Positions 42,312 to 52,404 of a DNA stretch of 64,000 nucleotides are shown piece after piece. The stretch is from UBA12481 sp942493265 (GTDB taxonomy: Bacteria; Bacteroidota; Bacteroidia; Bacteroidales; UBA12481). The first letter of the stretch is position 1. Every line of letters begins with the position of its first letter. Location: NCBI GenBank assembly GCA_942493265.1, contig OW818688.1, positions 5,022,001 through 5,086,000 of the forward strand. Reading direction: 5' to 3'. The notes under the pieces are model-generated. The model was not told the DNA's origin, ran no database searches, and saw only the letters and a program-made list of their open reading frames with translations. The position numbers were made by a program, and so were the translations under genes.

Positions 42312-44519
42312 ATGAAAATTAATAAATCAACCATGAAAATGCTTTTAGGATTAGTGATTTTGTTCTCCTTAACCCTCACAGGTCAAAATCAACAGGCCCA
42401 TTTTCCTGCATTAAGAGGCCCCTACCTTGGCCAGACCCAGCCCAGTATTCAAAGCAAGGTTTTTACGCCCGGTTTTGTTTCGACGGAGTTTGGAGAATTG
42501 AATTCTGTTTTCAACCGCAATGGCAATGAATTCTACTTTTCCCGACGCGGAGTTCCGGGAAAACAATCAAAGATTATGGTGACCCGATTGGAAAATAACC
42601 TCTGGACAGAGCCTGAGCCTGTTGGTTTTTCTACCTCCTTCAGTGATATTGACCTTTTTCTCACTTCCGACGGGCTGTCGATGGTTTTCTGCTCAAACCG
42701 GTCTCATCAAAAGGGAGAGGTCGCTAAACCGGATCACGATTTCTGGATTTCGAAACGGGAGGGAAAGAAATGGGCTGAGCCCCAACTATTTGCCAAAGAA
42801 GCACTATCTGAATTTGAAGATTATTTTCCCATTGTCACTAACAGCGGGAATCTGTATTTCAATTCCCAGCGCGGAGGTAGCGGGACGAACGACATTTATT
42901 GCTCAACCTATATTGACGGGAAATACTCAGAAGCCGAAAAGCTTGCGGAGCCCATCAACACCCAATACCGGGAATTCGATGCGTTCGTATCCCCGGATGA
43001 GAACATGATCCTGTTTTCTTCAGATAGACCCGGAGGTTTCGGCGGTTCCGATATCTATGTGAGCTTTAAGGGAACTGATGGCAACTGGTCGGAGCCGAAA
43101 AATCTCGGGAATGATATTAATTCTGCGAAATCGGAATATGGCGCAACCATATCGCCTGATGGCCAATATCTCTTCTATACCAGCGGAAAAAATGGAAATG
43201 AGGATATTTTCTGGGTTTCGGCGGAATTCATTGAAAAACAGCGACCAGTTGAAGATGTTTTTAAAGTGTTGGAAATAGTTAATAGCCAAACCAACGCTTC
43301 ACTGTGGCCCAACTTTAAAACTTCCGAAATCCCTGTCCTGGTATTTGATAGTATCAACACCTGGCTTTTTAACTCGAAATCAATGCCCGACGGATTCTCA
43401 GAAGTTCAGGAACACCCTGGTGTTTACCGGTTCTCTGGACAACACCCACTGGTATGGGGGAATTCTATAGTCAGGACGGACGACACCTGGGTTGCTACCA
43501 GCGTTTTCAGCAGGTATGCCCGCAGAACGGGTGAAAAATACAGTGCGAAGGACCTTGCTGGAATCATCATTCACGAGCAGTTCCACATTTTTTCCAGAAC
43601 ACGGCATACAACCTGGCAGCAGAACGATGGATATCTCCTTTTTTACCCAACCGAAACTCCCGAGATGCTGGTGATGAGGAGATCAGAGAAGGAAGCTTTT
43701 AGAAGAGCGATTGTCTCCGAAAATCCGGGGGAATTTGCCGCATGGGCTCTTGAAGCACTTAACTATCGGGCGTTGCGGCTTGAACAAGTTCCCCCGGTTT
43801 TTGCCATCTACGAAAAGCAGCTTCAGAGGACGGAGGGGTTATCGGATTACATCGAGCGCATTGCCAGGGGATCCTGTCCCCTTGATGCCTCGACTATTAC
43901 TAATGGCATTGCTCCGGCAGGCATCAGGGACCTCGGATACGTGGAAGGAAGATGGATCGCCATGATCCTGGATAAACTTAACCCCGGCTGGAAATCGGTT
44001 CTCGAGGGCAACGATGCGCTTTATCTGGAAGATATCCTGGCAGAAACACTTCAGGAATTGCCGGCTGAGCCCAAGCATTTCACAACCCTGGAGATCGATA
44101 ATCTCACTACTGAAGCCAAAAAGGATTTTAACTCATGGCAGGAGAGGAAAAAACGGGAAATTGATAAGTTCCATGCTATGACGGGTTTCAGGATTGAAAT
44201 AAAAGCAGCTGATAATCCGCTGTTCATCAGAATATTTGAGCCTCTGGAAATTGAGATTATGGATGATCGAAGCGTATTTCACCGGGTAATCTTTTCGGCC
44301 GGAAATGAAGCGGGATCTCTTAGGATTAGGGATATTCCCTGCCTTACAGAATTTAACAATTCGCTGGGTGTTACTATGATCCGGATCCATGGATTAACTA
44401 AAGAACCGGAGGTTAACGACCTGGAGAAAAGAATCAAATTTTCAGATGGCGGCAGTTCATTGGATCTGAAATATTCCCGGATAACATTAAGCGGTCCCCT
44501 ATGGACGGTGGAACTTTAA
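42312..44519 (+). CDS. PD40 beta-propeller protein with C-terminal HExxH region
   Basis: A 735-aa exported protein. The N-terminal 300 residues are WD40-like PD40 repeats ('FVSTEFGELNSVFNRNGNEF', 'FDAFVSPDENMILFSSDRPG', 'YGATISPDGQYLFYTSGKNG'), ending with 'EFIEKQRPVEDV'. After that comes a different region with 'LAGIIIHEQFHIFSRTRHTT' (about residue 415), which contains a HExxH zinc-type motif, and a helical C-terminus. It may be a metallopeptidase with a propeller in front, but a third zinc ligand is not certain. It shares the PD40 part with the next gene. Confidence 0.75.
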   Translation: MKINKSTMKMLLGLVILFSLTLTGQNQQAHFPALRGPYLGQTQPSIQSKVFTPGFVSTEFGELNSVFNRNGNEFYFSRRGVPGKQSKIMVTRLENNLWTEPEPVGFSTSFSDIDLFLTSDGLSMVFCSNRSHQKGEVAKPDHDFWISKREGKKWAEPQLFAKEALSEFEDYFPIVTNSGNLYFNSQRGGSGTNDIYCSTYIDGKYSEAEKLAEPINTQYREFDAFVSPDENMILFSSDRPGGFGGSDIYVSFKGTDGNWSEPKNLGNDINSAKSEYGATISPDGQYLFYTSGKNGNEDIFWVSAEFIEKQRPVEDVFKVLEIVNSQTNASLWPNFKTSEIPVLVFDSINTWLFNSKSMPDGFSEVQEHPGVYRFSGQHPLVWGNSIVRTDDTWVATSVFSRYARRTGEKYSAKDLAGIIIHEQFHIFSRTRHTTWQQNDGYLLFYPTETPEMLVMRRSEKEAFRRAIVSENPGEFAAWALEALNYRALRLEQVPPVFAIYEKQLQRTEGLSDYIERIARGSCPLDASTITNGIAPAGIRDLGYVEGRWIAMILDKLNPGWKSVLEGNDALYLEDILAETLQELPAEPKHFTTLEIDNLTTEAKKDFNSWQERKKREIDKFHAMTGFRIEIKAADNPLFIRIFEPLEIEIMDDRSVFHRVIFSAGNEAGSLRIRDIPCLTEFNNSLGVTMIRIHGLTKEPEVNDLEKRIKFSDGGSSLDLKYSRITLSGPLWTVEL

Positions 44520-44537
44520 TTTAAATCATGACTAAAT

Positions 44538-46226
44538 ATGAATGCGCAAAACCTAATCGCTTTATTCAAGCACAAAGCAATCACAGTTTTTATTATTGCG
44601 ATCCTATTTTCCCTTCAAACACCAGCACAAGCACAGTCAATTTTCGATGCGATAAAAAACAATGATTCCCTAAAAGTCAAGGCACTGGTTGAAAATGACA
44701 AATCGCTGGTTAATTCCAGAGATCTGGCAGGCAGTAGCCCGTTGCATGTAGCGGCCTACAGAGGTCATGTCTTCATCACAAAGTTTCTTTTATCGGAGGG
44801 AGCCGATTTAGAAAGCAAGAACAACATGGGTTACACTCCGTTGGGGAACCTGTGCCGGTCAATAGGGCAGATTGAGACTGCACGGTTACTGATTGACAAA
44901 GGGGCCAATATTAATGCTACGGATCCGTTGGGCCAGACCCCTTTGAACAATGCAGTGCTTTATATTGAGGATAATAGAATCATTGAAATGCTACTTGATC
45001 ACAACGCTGCGGTCGACACTTCACAACGGTCGTTAATTGACATGGTGACTTATTCTGCCCAGAGGGGGAATTTTAGATTATTCAATTTTATTGTCGGAAA
45101 AGGAGGTGATGGGCTTTTCGCGGATTCAGCCACCAACCGTATTTTCATGAGAAACGCGATAACAGGTGGGTCGCTTGAAATTGTTAAATTACTACAAACC
45201 AAAGGTATCGTGATGGTCCTGACAGCCAATGGCAGCGGGTTGACACCACTGCATGGAGTGGCTGGCAACGAGAATGCAACAGAGATGATAAAATATCTGG
45301 TCCAGAACGGGGCAGATATTCATGCCAGAACCAATGATGGGCGGTCGGCCTATAATATTGCTAAAGCCAACGGCAATAAGGAAGCAGCAAACGTGATACT
45401 GGAACTTGGAGGTAGCTCCGAACCACAGAAGTTCCCGGTACTTACGGGTTCATATATGGGACAGACTCCGCCAGGGAATGAACCGAAACGATTCGCGCCG
45501 GGGATTATAACGCTTGACCATGGGACCATTACAACCTCCCCTGATGGTAATGAGATTTATTGGGGCACTGGTAGGTCCATCATGATGTCAGAAATTCAGG
45601 ATGGGAAATGGACAAAACCTGATTTTGCATCGTTCAGCGGTCAAAGGACCATTGACTTCTATGATGATGTACCATTTATTACTCCTGATAACCGGAGACT
45701 CTTCTTTACCTCGAAAAGGCCGATAGGTTCGGACTCGACCGGGAAAGAAAATATCTGGTTTGTGGAAAGGGCAAACGACGAATGGTCGGAACCGAGGCCG
45801 GTTGGCAGCACGGTTAATAAGATGAGTCTGCACTGGCAGGTTTCGGTATCCAGTTCGGGAACTCTTTACTTCTCGGGCATGTCCCCGGAAAGTCATGGAA
45901 ACTCAGATATTTACTTTGCCAGGCTGGTTAATGGAGAATATGCTGAACCCGAGAATCTGGGTCCGGTAATTAACTCCAAAGATGGAGAATCGATGCCCTT
46001 TATTGCACCTGATGAATCCTATCTTCTCTTTTACAGAATTGCACTACAAAGAGGCTTGTTGTATATCTCGTATAAAACCCAGGACGGGCAATGGCTCCCG
46101 CCCCAAAAGGTAGATCACATTACGCCCTATGTTGGCGATATCGTAACCCATGACGGAAAATATCTTTTCTTCTATAACCAATGGGTTTCGGCACAATTCA
46201 TCGAGGAGATGAGACCCAGGGAATAA
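44538..46226 (+). CDS. Ankyrin-repeat / PD40 propeller protein, exported
   Basis: A 562-aa protein with a signal ('ITVFIIAILFSLQTPAQAQ'). Residues about 45-290 are ankyrin repeats ('GSSPLHVAAYRGHVFITKFL', 'GQTPLNNAVLYIEDNRIIEM', 'GLTPLHGVAGNENATEMIKY'). Residues about 300-560 are a PD40 propeller beginning 'FPVLTGSYMGQTPPGNEPKR', very close to 'FPALRGPYLGQTQP' of the preceding gene, and also ending with 'AQFIEEMRPRE'. The two genes are paralogous over the propeller and fused to different partners. The 18-base gap suggests an operon. The function is unknown; protein-protein binding in the periplasm is likely. Confidence 0.85.
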   Translation: MNAQNLIALFKHKAITVFIIAILFSLQTPAQAQSIFDAIKNNDSLKVKALVENDKSLVNSRDLAGSSPLHVAAYRGHVFITKFLLSEGADLESKNNMGYTPLGNLCRSIGQIETARLLIDKGANINATDPLGQTPLNNAVLYIEDNRIIEMLLDHNAAVDTSQRSLIDMVTYSAQRGNFRLFNFIVGKGGDGLFADSATNRIFMRNAITGGSLEIVKLLQTKGIVMVLTANGSGLTPLHGVAGNENATEMIKYLVQNGADIHARTNDGRSAYNIAKANGNKEAANVILELGGSSEPQKFPVLTGSYMGQTPPGNEPKRFAPGIITLDHGTITTSPDGNEIYWGTGRSIMMSEIQDGKWTKPDFASFSGQRTIDFYDDVPFITPDNRRLFFTSKRPIGSDSTGKENIWFVERANDEWSEPRPVGSTVNKMSLHWQVSVSSSGTLYFSGMSPESHGNSDIYFARLVNGEYAEPENLGPVINSKDGESMPFIAPDESYLLFYRIALQRGLLYISYKTQDGQWLPPQKVDHITPYVGDIVTHDGKYLFFYNQWVSAQFIEEMRPRE

Positions 46227-46295
46227 AGGATTAGATTATAAGTGACTGGTTATCTTTACTGTACAAGAACGTAAAATAAAACATAAACCGAACCA

Positions 46296-47534
46296 ATGAC
46301 CAAATTGACAATCCAGATGTGCATGCGTACCTCATTGACAAAAATCTTTATTCTGATGGCAACCGCGATTGTTCTGTCTATCGGAATAAAAAAATCACCG
46401 GGACAACAGTTACCGGTTAATTCAGGCAATTCCGGGTTGTCACAGACAGCACACCCATCGCGGATACTGTCGGCCGTTCAGCTGGAGAAACTTTTAGTAC
46501 AACCCGCTTGCCTGGAGGGTTACCGGTCGAATCAGACGGGTCCTTTGAGCAGACTGGATGCAAAAGAGGGAGAAAAACCCGACAGTACTTTCTCGGTGCA
46601 TAAAATTAAAATTTCAAGCGATGGGTTAATGATAACCGGCTGGCTGTATCTCCCGCCCGGTGATGGAAAATTCCCGCTGATTGTGCTCACCAATGGAGGG
46701 GGAGGTGATTCTCGCCGGATCAAATCCCTTTCCGATTGGATTGCCCCGATTCTGGCCCATTGCGGGTATGCGGCATTTGTGCATGATAAAAGGGGGACCG
46801 GCGAATCAGAAGGGAGTTTTGTTGCTTCAACCTATGAAGACTTTATCCGGGATGCCGGAAATAGCGCGATCTGGTTATCAAAGCATCCACGGATCAATCC
46901 GGCCAAAATCGGCATCATGGGAGGCAGTGAAGGAGGACTCATCGCAGTAAGTGCTGCCTGCCGCTATCCGGAAATCAAGTTCGTCATCAGTCAAGCGGGA
47001 ACAGTTGTCAATGGCATCGATGACCGGCTCAATGCCCAGCTTAATGGCATGGTCGACAGCCAGATACTCACCGACTCGCTGCTAAAACTAGTCGAACCCC
47101 TTTGGATCAGGTCATTTCAGGCCTGGGCCTCGCATGATCCGGCAGAGCATCAAAAGGTTGACTTGCTGATTTCCGAATGGCGGAATCAATACCCCCGTCA
47201 GCTATTGCCATTCATGAAAAGGGAAATGGACTCTATTCCGGGATTCAATATGGTACTCCCCACATGGAATTCGATGGGATTTGATTACCTCACCGAACTT
47301 GCAAATTTCACCAAGCCATGGCTGGCTATTTTCGGGGAAATCGACCGGGTAGTACCTGTACAGGCCAGCATCAAAAATATTGAGCATTATATGAACCTGA
47401 GCAAAAATAAGGATTGCGACATAGCCGTAATCCCGAAATGCGGACATTCACCGGTAAATATTGAAACCAAACGGATGATCCGGATTGACAACCTGATGCT
47501 CAACTGGCTGAATGAAAATATTGCGAACAAATAA
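46296..47534 (+). CDS. Alpha/beta hydrolase, exported (dipeptidyl-peptidase or acyl-esterase type)
   Basis: A 412-aa protein with an N-terminal hydrophobic segment. The hydrolase fold begins about residue 120 ('FPLIVLTNGGGGDSRRIKSL'), with 'VHDKRGTGESEG' and the nucleophile Ser in 'IGIMGGSEGGLIAVSAA' (G-G-S-E-G). The acid is in 'LAIFGEIDRVVPVQAS' and His in 'VIPKCGHSPVN'. The layout matches secreted alpha/beta hydrolases of the BAAT or X-Pro dipeptidyl type. It belongs to a run of plus-strand genes from 41356 to 50962. Confidence 0.86.
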   Translation: MTKLTIQMCMRTSLTKIFILMATAIVLSIGIKKSPGQQLPVNSGNSGLSQTAHPSRILSAVQLEKLLVQPACLEGYRSNQTGPLSRLDAKEGEKPDSTFSVHKIKISSDGLMITGWLYLPPGDGKFPLIVLTNGGGGDSRRIKSLSDWIAPILAHCGYAAFVHDKRGTGESEGSFVASTYEDFIRDAGNSAIWLSKHPRINPAKIGIMGGSEGGLIAVSAACRYPEIKFVISQAGTVVNGIDDRLNAQLNGMVDSQILTDSLLKLVEPLWIRSFQAWASHDPAEHQKVDLLISEWRNQYPRQLLPFMKREMDSIPGFNMVLPTWNSMGFDYLTELANFTKPWLAIFGEIDRVVPVQASIKNIEHYMNLSKNKDCDIAVIPKCGHSPVNIETKRMIRIDNLMLNWLNENIANK

Positions 47535-47545
47535 TTCACTGCACT

Positions 47546-48808
47546 ATGTATTTTCCAACCTTTTTAATACACAAGGGAGCGCATTTAACCGCAACAATCG
47601 CTCTGTTTGCAATTGGATTGTATCAGGGCTATCCTCAGGATATTGCCCAGTTCCGGGGCATCAACCGCGATGGTCAATACAACGAAACCAAGTTGTTGAA
47701 CCAGTGGCCGGAAAGTGGTCCCCAATTGCTTTGGGTTGCCGAGGGTATTGGCCACGGGTACGCTGCCCCGGCTGTATCGAAAAAGATGCTTTTTATAAAT
47801 GGCGAAATCGATAGCATAAGCCATTTGTTTGCTTATGATTTGAAGGGTAAACTCTTGTGGAAAACTCCGAATGGGAAGGAGTATTTTGGAAAGGGATTCT
47901 CCAGTCAGTTTCCGGGAGCAAGATCCACCCCCACGGTGGTTGGTGATCTGGTTTATTCCTGCTCAGGAAGGGGACGGATTATCTGCTGCAACATAACCTC
48001 CGGAACCGTAAAATGGTTTGTGGATATGATCAAAGATCTGGGGGGATATGAGAATGAGTTTGGTATCGCTGAATCCCTGCTTACGGATCAGGAAAATGTG
48101 TACTGCTATCCCGGGGGAACAACCTATGGAGTAGCCGCTTTGAACCGGTTCACGGGGAAAACGGTCTGGAAATCAAGTGCCGTTCAGGATACCTCATCGT
48201 TCTGCTCTCCCGTGTTTATCGGATTACCTGCACGTAAAATACTGGTAACCACATCACACCATTACATCTTTGGTCTCGATAGTAAAAATGGCGACCTGCT
48301 CTGGAAATACGAACTTGGCGGTTTTGAGGCTGAAGGGGACCATTGCAATACGCCAATTTATTACAAGGGAAGTATCTATTATGTTGCCGGCGACAGGATT
48401 GGTCAGGGGACCGTGAAACTGGAACTATCCGAAGACGGGAAAGATATCAGGGAGGTGTGGAGAAAACCGCAGATCAAAAACATTTTCGGGGGATTTATCA
48501 TTACTGATGACCATCTGTTTACGACTGTCAAAGGCAACTATCTTAAAAAATTGGAATTATCAGGCGGATCTGTTGCGGATTCTGTGAAAACAAGCGCCGG
48601 AGGACTCATCTTTGGTGATAATAAATTCATTTGTTATGGAAATAATGGTGATTTAAGCCTGATTAATTACGAGAATAAGAAGTTTGAATCGGGCGGAAAA
48701 ATCAAAATAGAAAAGGGTAATCTTCAGCATTTTGCACATCCTGTTCTGGCTGGTGGGATTTTATATATCAGGCATGGCAATGTTTTAATGGCTTATAAAA
48801 TCAGTTAA
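47546..48808 (+). CDS. PQQ-like beta-propeller protein
   Basis: A 420-aa protein with a hydrophobic N-terminus. PQQ-type repeats are visible: 'LFAYDLKGKLLWKTPN', 'IICCNITSGTVKWFVDM', 'VAALNRFTGKTVWKSSAV', 'IFGLDSKNGDLLWKYELG'. No residues specific for PQQ-dependent dehydrogenases are seen, so it is more likely a structural or binding propeller such as a BamB-like scaffold. It starts 11 bases after the preceding hydrolase gene and is probably in its operon. Confidence 0.88.
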   Translation: MYFPTFLIHKGAHLTATIALFAIGLYQGYPQDIAQFRGINRDGQYNETKLLNQWPESGPQLLWVAEGIGHGYAAPAVSKKMLFINGEIDSISHLFAYDLKGKLLWKTPNGKEYFGKGFSSQFPGARSTPTVVGDLVYSCSGRGRIICCNITSGTVKWFVDMIKDLGGYENEFGIAESLLTDQENVYCYPGGTTYGVAALNRFTGKTVWKSSAVQDTSSFCSPVFIGLPARKILVTTSHHYIFGLDSKNGDLLWKYELGGFEAEGDHCNTPIYYKGSIYYVAGDRIGQGTVKLELSEDGKDIREVWRKPQIKNIFGGFIITDDHLFTTVKGNYLKKLELSGGSVADSVKTSAGGLIFGDNKFICYGNNGDLSLINYENKKFESGGKIKIEKGNLQHFAHPVLAGGILYIRHGNVLMAYKIS

Positions 48809-48868
48809 ATCCATTCAAAATAAAATGATTATCCAATGCGCTCGGGCACAAACCAACAATCAAGCTTT

Positions 48869-50962
48869 ATGAAACCGCGAGCATACCTGATCCTGCTGGC
48901 CATTTCAACGCCAACGGTTAAAGCACAGGATCTTACTATGACCTTTACCGGTACCGGCGCTTCAATCCAGGTAGAAAGCGTGATGGCTACGAATCTGATA
49001 ACCGGCCGGAGTATTACTTTTCCCGGTAAGGATACGCTGGTTCTGACCACAGGGAATGGAACCGATGCAGGTAGAACACCGGTGGAGCGTACTCAGATTT
49101 TTCCAAATCCATTTTCCGGACAGGCCACCTTCAGCACCTATATCCAGAAGGATCAGTCAATTGCCTTGATGGTACAACATATATCCGGGCAGGTTATAGC
49201 GGAATTTCATGCCTTTGTTATGGCAGGTCCACAAGGATTTTCAGTCCGGCTGAATACTCCCGGGATTTATTCGATCAGCTTAACCACCTACCAGGGAACC
49301 ATCAGTCAAAAAGTGATTTGTCTGGTTGGTAATGGCAAGGAAAATAGCATTCAATACCTCGGATCGATTCCGGACAACCAGAACAATCCAAAGCATTCTG
49401 CTCTCGCGGAACTAAAAAGTCACCAAACCCGGTATTCTCTGGGATTTACTTCAGGTGATGTCATATCCTATCAATGTTCCAGCGGCGAGTATACCACAAT
49501 CAGAACCGATATGCCGGTCAGTTCAGTTAATTATCAGATTGAGTTTGTTAAGTGTGCCGATGACGATGGCAATTACTATCCGGTTGCAAATATCGGCGGG
49601 CAAACCTGGATGGCCCGTAACCTGGCATTTCTTCCGATGGTGAATCCATCCGCGGAGGGATCTGCCGGCACCCCCTATCTGTATGTATATGACTATGAGG
49701 GTACTGATGTCAGTTCAGCTCGGGAAAACGACAATTTCTCAAATTACGGAGTATTGTACAACTGGCCGGCAGCGTTGATTGCTTGTCCGGCAGGCTGGCA
49801 TTTACCTTCCGATCAGGAATGGGATTGGCTTACAAATTTTTTACAATCCTCAGCACTGAGGGGTTTTGATGCCTTGCCGGGGGGATTGCGTCAGTTTGAC
49901 GGCAATTTTCGGTCCCTGGGAAAGTCAGCAGCTTTCTGGACTTCGATGGATGCTGACTTATCTGAAGCATGGAGCAGGAATCTGGATTTTGAAAATGAAA
50001 ATACCAGCCGCACAGTGGAGGAGAAAAGTAATGGCTTCTCTGTTCGGTGCATCAGGGATCTGATGAATACAGAATTAGCGCCAACCGTAAATACCTATCC
50101 GGTAACGGGCATAACATCCTTCACCGCAGCGGGTGGAGGAAATCTCATTACCGGCAATGCAGAGTCCGCTTCTGATTGGGGAATTTGCTGGTCGGAAAGC
50201 CTGAACCCGACGGTATCGGACCAAAAAGCCAGTGCAGCTGAGGGATTGGGCGTTTTTTCGGTTGCGCTAACCGGCTTAACAGCAGGAACCTTGTATCATT
50301 ATCGTGCTTTCGCAACGAATACATCAGGAACAGGATATGGTGCAGAGTTAAGCTTCACCACCCTTGAAGGAGGAGCATTTACCGATTCACGGGATTCCGG
50401 AACCTACCATTATGTCAAAATCGGAGACCAGTTATGGATGGCTGAGAATCTGGCTTATCTGCCCGAGGTTAGCCAGGCGGCTACCGTTTCCGGACTCAAT
50501 CCGCACAATTATGTGTATGGATATAACGGAACAAACGTAAGCGCGGCCAAAGCAACGGCCAACTATTCAACCTACGGGGTGCTGTACAACTGGCCCGCAG
50601 CATTGGCAGCCTGTCCGGCCGGCTGGCACCTCCCAACCAATGCCGAATTCACCCGCCTGGTTAATTATGTGGGTGGTGAAGGTATTGCCGGATTCAAAAT
50701 GAAATCCAGGGAAGGTTGGATTGATAACTCCGGGGAAAACGGAAATGGTGACAATTCTTTTGGCTTTACGGCAATGCCGGGAGGTGATATCGAGGGTACC
50801 GGCATATTTCTCCATGTGGGAGAATACGGATCATTCTGGACCGCAGATCCGGATGCCGTATCGAACGGATGGATGTGGCTGCTTGACAATTTTAATGAGG
50901 GGGCCTTTCTGCACAGCTACCCCAAAAGCATTGGTGTGTCAGTCCGCTGCTTAAAAAACTGA
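48869..50962 (+). CDS. FISUMP-domain protein with two FISUMP modules
   Basis: A 697-aa secreted protein. After the signal ('YLILLAISTPTVKA'), a stretch at about residues 80-160 ('IFPNPFSGQATFSTYIQKDQ') resembles a T9SS-type sorting domain, but is internal. Two FISUMP modules follow: about residues 230-390 ('NIGGQTWMARNLAFLP', 'YNWPAALIACPAGWHLPS', 'RTVEEKSNGFSVRC') and about 510-697 ('QLWMAENLAYLP', 'CPAGWHLPTNAEF', 'SIGVSVRC'). They are separated by a fibronectin-like linker ('LYHYRAFATNTSGTGYGAEL'). FISUMP proteins are abundant surface proteins of unknown role. The ATG at 48869 gives a clean signal peptide. Confidence 0.88.
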   Translation: MKPRAYLILLAISTPTVKAQDLTMTFTGTGASIQVESVMATNLITGRSITFPGKDTLVLTTGNGTDAGRTPVERTQIFPNPFSGQATFSTYIQKDQSIALMVQHISGQVIAEFHAFVMAGPQGFSVRLNTPGIYSISLTTYQGTISQKVICLVGNGKENSIQYLGSIPDNQNNPKHSALAELKSHQTRYSLGFTSGDVISYQCSSGEYTTIRTDMPVSSVNYQIEFVKCADDDGNYYPVANIGGQTWMARNLAFLPMVNPSAEGSAGTPYLYVYDYEGTDVSSARENDNFSNYGVLYNWPAALIACPAGWHLPSDQEWDWLTNFLQSSALRGFDALPGGLRQFDGNFRSLGKSAAFWTSMDADLSEAWSRNLDFENENTSRTVEEKSNGFSVRCIRDLMNTELAPTVNTYPVTGITSFTAAGGGNLITGNAESASDWGICWSESLNPTVSDQKASAAEGLGVFSVALTGLTAGTLYHYRAFATNTSGTGYGAELSFTTLEGGAFTDSRDSGTYHYVKIGDQLWMAENLAYLPEVSQAATVSGLNPHNYVYGYNGTNVSAAKATANYSTYGVLYNWPAALAACPAGWHLPTNAEFTRLVNYVGGEGIAGFKMKSREGWIDNSGENGNGDNSFGFTAMPGGDIEGTGIFLHVGEYGSFWTADPDAVSNGWMWLLDNFNEGAFLHSYPKSIGVSVRCLKN

Positions 50963-51026
50963 ATGATGATCCAATCACTCATCGATTATAAGATCCGGAT
51001 GCAAATAAAAGCATGAAAGGAGGTGT

Positions 51027-52304
51027 CTACTCAAATTCCTCATCCATTGCCACGTAACCCGTTGAATTAACAAGTTTGACCTGATCAATGGCCCCCAATC
51101 CTGAAAAATTAAAATGAATGCCCTTTATTTTGCCGATATCAGCAACCTGGTCGGAGGAATAGATTTTCGTTCTTCCAACGTAAATAACCACGTTATTCCC
51201 CGAGACCACCGAAGTGAAAGGAATCCATCCGCCGGAAACGTATTCGAAAGCCGTTTGGTCGGGGGCATTAGCCATCGCATCGGCACCTGAAAAACTGAGC
51301 CTGAAATAGGCCGAGCAACCGAGGTCTCCGATGGAAAAGAAGTGCTTGCCGTTTTCGCCGATTATAAAAACCGTGCAAAAGCTGCAGGGTTGAGTTCCCA
51401 GCGTGGAAGGCGGATTGCTGATGCGACCGGAGATGGTATAGTCGTTGCTGCTAATGGAACCCAGGTCGTTTACATAATAATAGCTGGTCAGGATCTCGCT
51501 GTTGGGAGCAAGATTTTGGGTGTTAACCATGGATTCCGTGACTTGCAGAACCCCGTTTCTGATGATCTCACTGTTCCGGATGTACAGCGGAACCAGCTGA
51601 AGTCCGTTATGCCGCAATAGTGCCGCCCAGCCTGAAGTTTTTATGTACACCTTTTGTTCACCCACAACCTCCTTATCTGCAATGAGTTTGCAATCGTGCA
51701 CCCCGGGATAGCAATAGATGGCTGAAGTGCGGTTCAGTTCAGGGTTCAGCATTACAGTTTCCTCGGGATTCCAGTACAGCTGAAGCCAAAGCTTATCGGG
51801 TTTATGTTTGCCCAGATCATATTCGACCTGTATGGTTGCAGGAATCCCGGTAATTTCACGGTTGACTACCCTGAACTTAACATCTTTCGGATTGACGGAC
51901 CCGCCCGACACAATAGCCCTGATGCCAAAAACCAATGCCAGAATCAGAATAGCGGATCCCGCGATATAAAGTAGAGCGGGGATCCTTTTTTTCGGAATAC
52001 TTTCCGGTTGATGGTTATAAACACGCGACTGAGTGATATCGGAACAGGTGCTGTAGGCATGCCAGTTATCAAATCCCACAAACTGAGCCAGTGCATCGAG
52101 TGTAACTTTCTGAGGATTCCGGCCGGATGTTTCCTTATAAAGCCTGATCAGGGTGGAAACGCTGAGAATGATCCGCGTTTTCTGTTCGATCAGCATACTG
52201 AGCTGTTCGAAATCTCGCTTGGTCCACTGACTCCAGTCCCCCAACCCGGATTTCGTGGCAACCATGGAAAGGCATCTGGTCAGTTTGGCTTCATTACCGG
52301 TCAT
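51027..52304 (-). CDS. Bitopic membrane protein with HTH-like cytoplasmic N-terminus
   Basis: A 425-aa protein. The first 85 residues ('RIILSVSTLIRLYKETSGRN', then 'VTLDALAQFVGFDNW') match a helical domain widespread in Bacteroidota, usually ending in 'LNALAQFLGYENW', thought to bind DNA or RNA. One transmembrane helix is at about residues 106-129. The periplasmic part of about 290 residues is beta-rich, with a Cys pair in 'TQPCSFCTVF' and a concanavalin-like look near the end. It may be a one-component membrane sensor. Its regulon cannot be told from the sequence. Confidence 0.65.
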   Translation of the reverse strand: MTGNEAKLTRCLSMVATKSGLGDWSQWTKRDFEQLSMLIEQKTRIILSVSTLIRLYKETSGRNPQKVTLDALAQFVGFDNWHAYSTCSDITQSRVYNHQPESIPKKRIPALLYIAGSAILILALVFGIRAIVSGGSVNPKDVKFRVVNREITGIPATIQVEYDLGKHKPDKLWLQLYWNPEETVMLNPELNRTSAIYCYPGVHDCKLIADKEVVGEQKVYIKTSGWAALLRHNGLQLVPLYIRNSEIIRNGVLQVTESMVNTQNLAPNSEILTSYYYVNDLGSISSNDYTISGRISNPPSTLGTQPCSFCTVFIIGENGKHFFSIGDLGCSAYFRLSFSGADAMANAPDQTAFEYVSGGWIPFTSVVSGNNVVIYVGRTKIYSSDQVADIGKIKGIHFNFSGLGAIDQVKLVNSTGYVAMDEEFE

Positions 52305-52404
52305 AGGCTATTTCAGTTATCCAAATCTAAAATTAAATAATTAATCCTGATGGGGGCTCCGATTCCGATAAATCAAAACCATGGGCATATAATTTTACAG
52401 AAGC

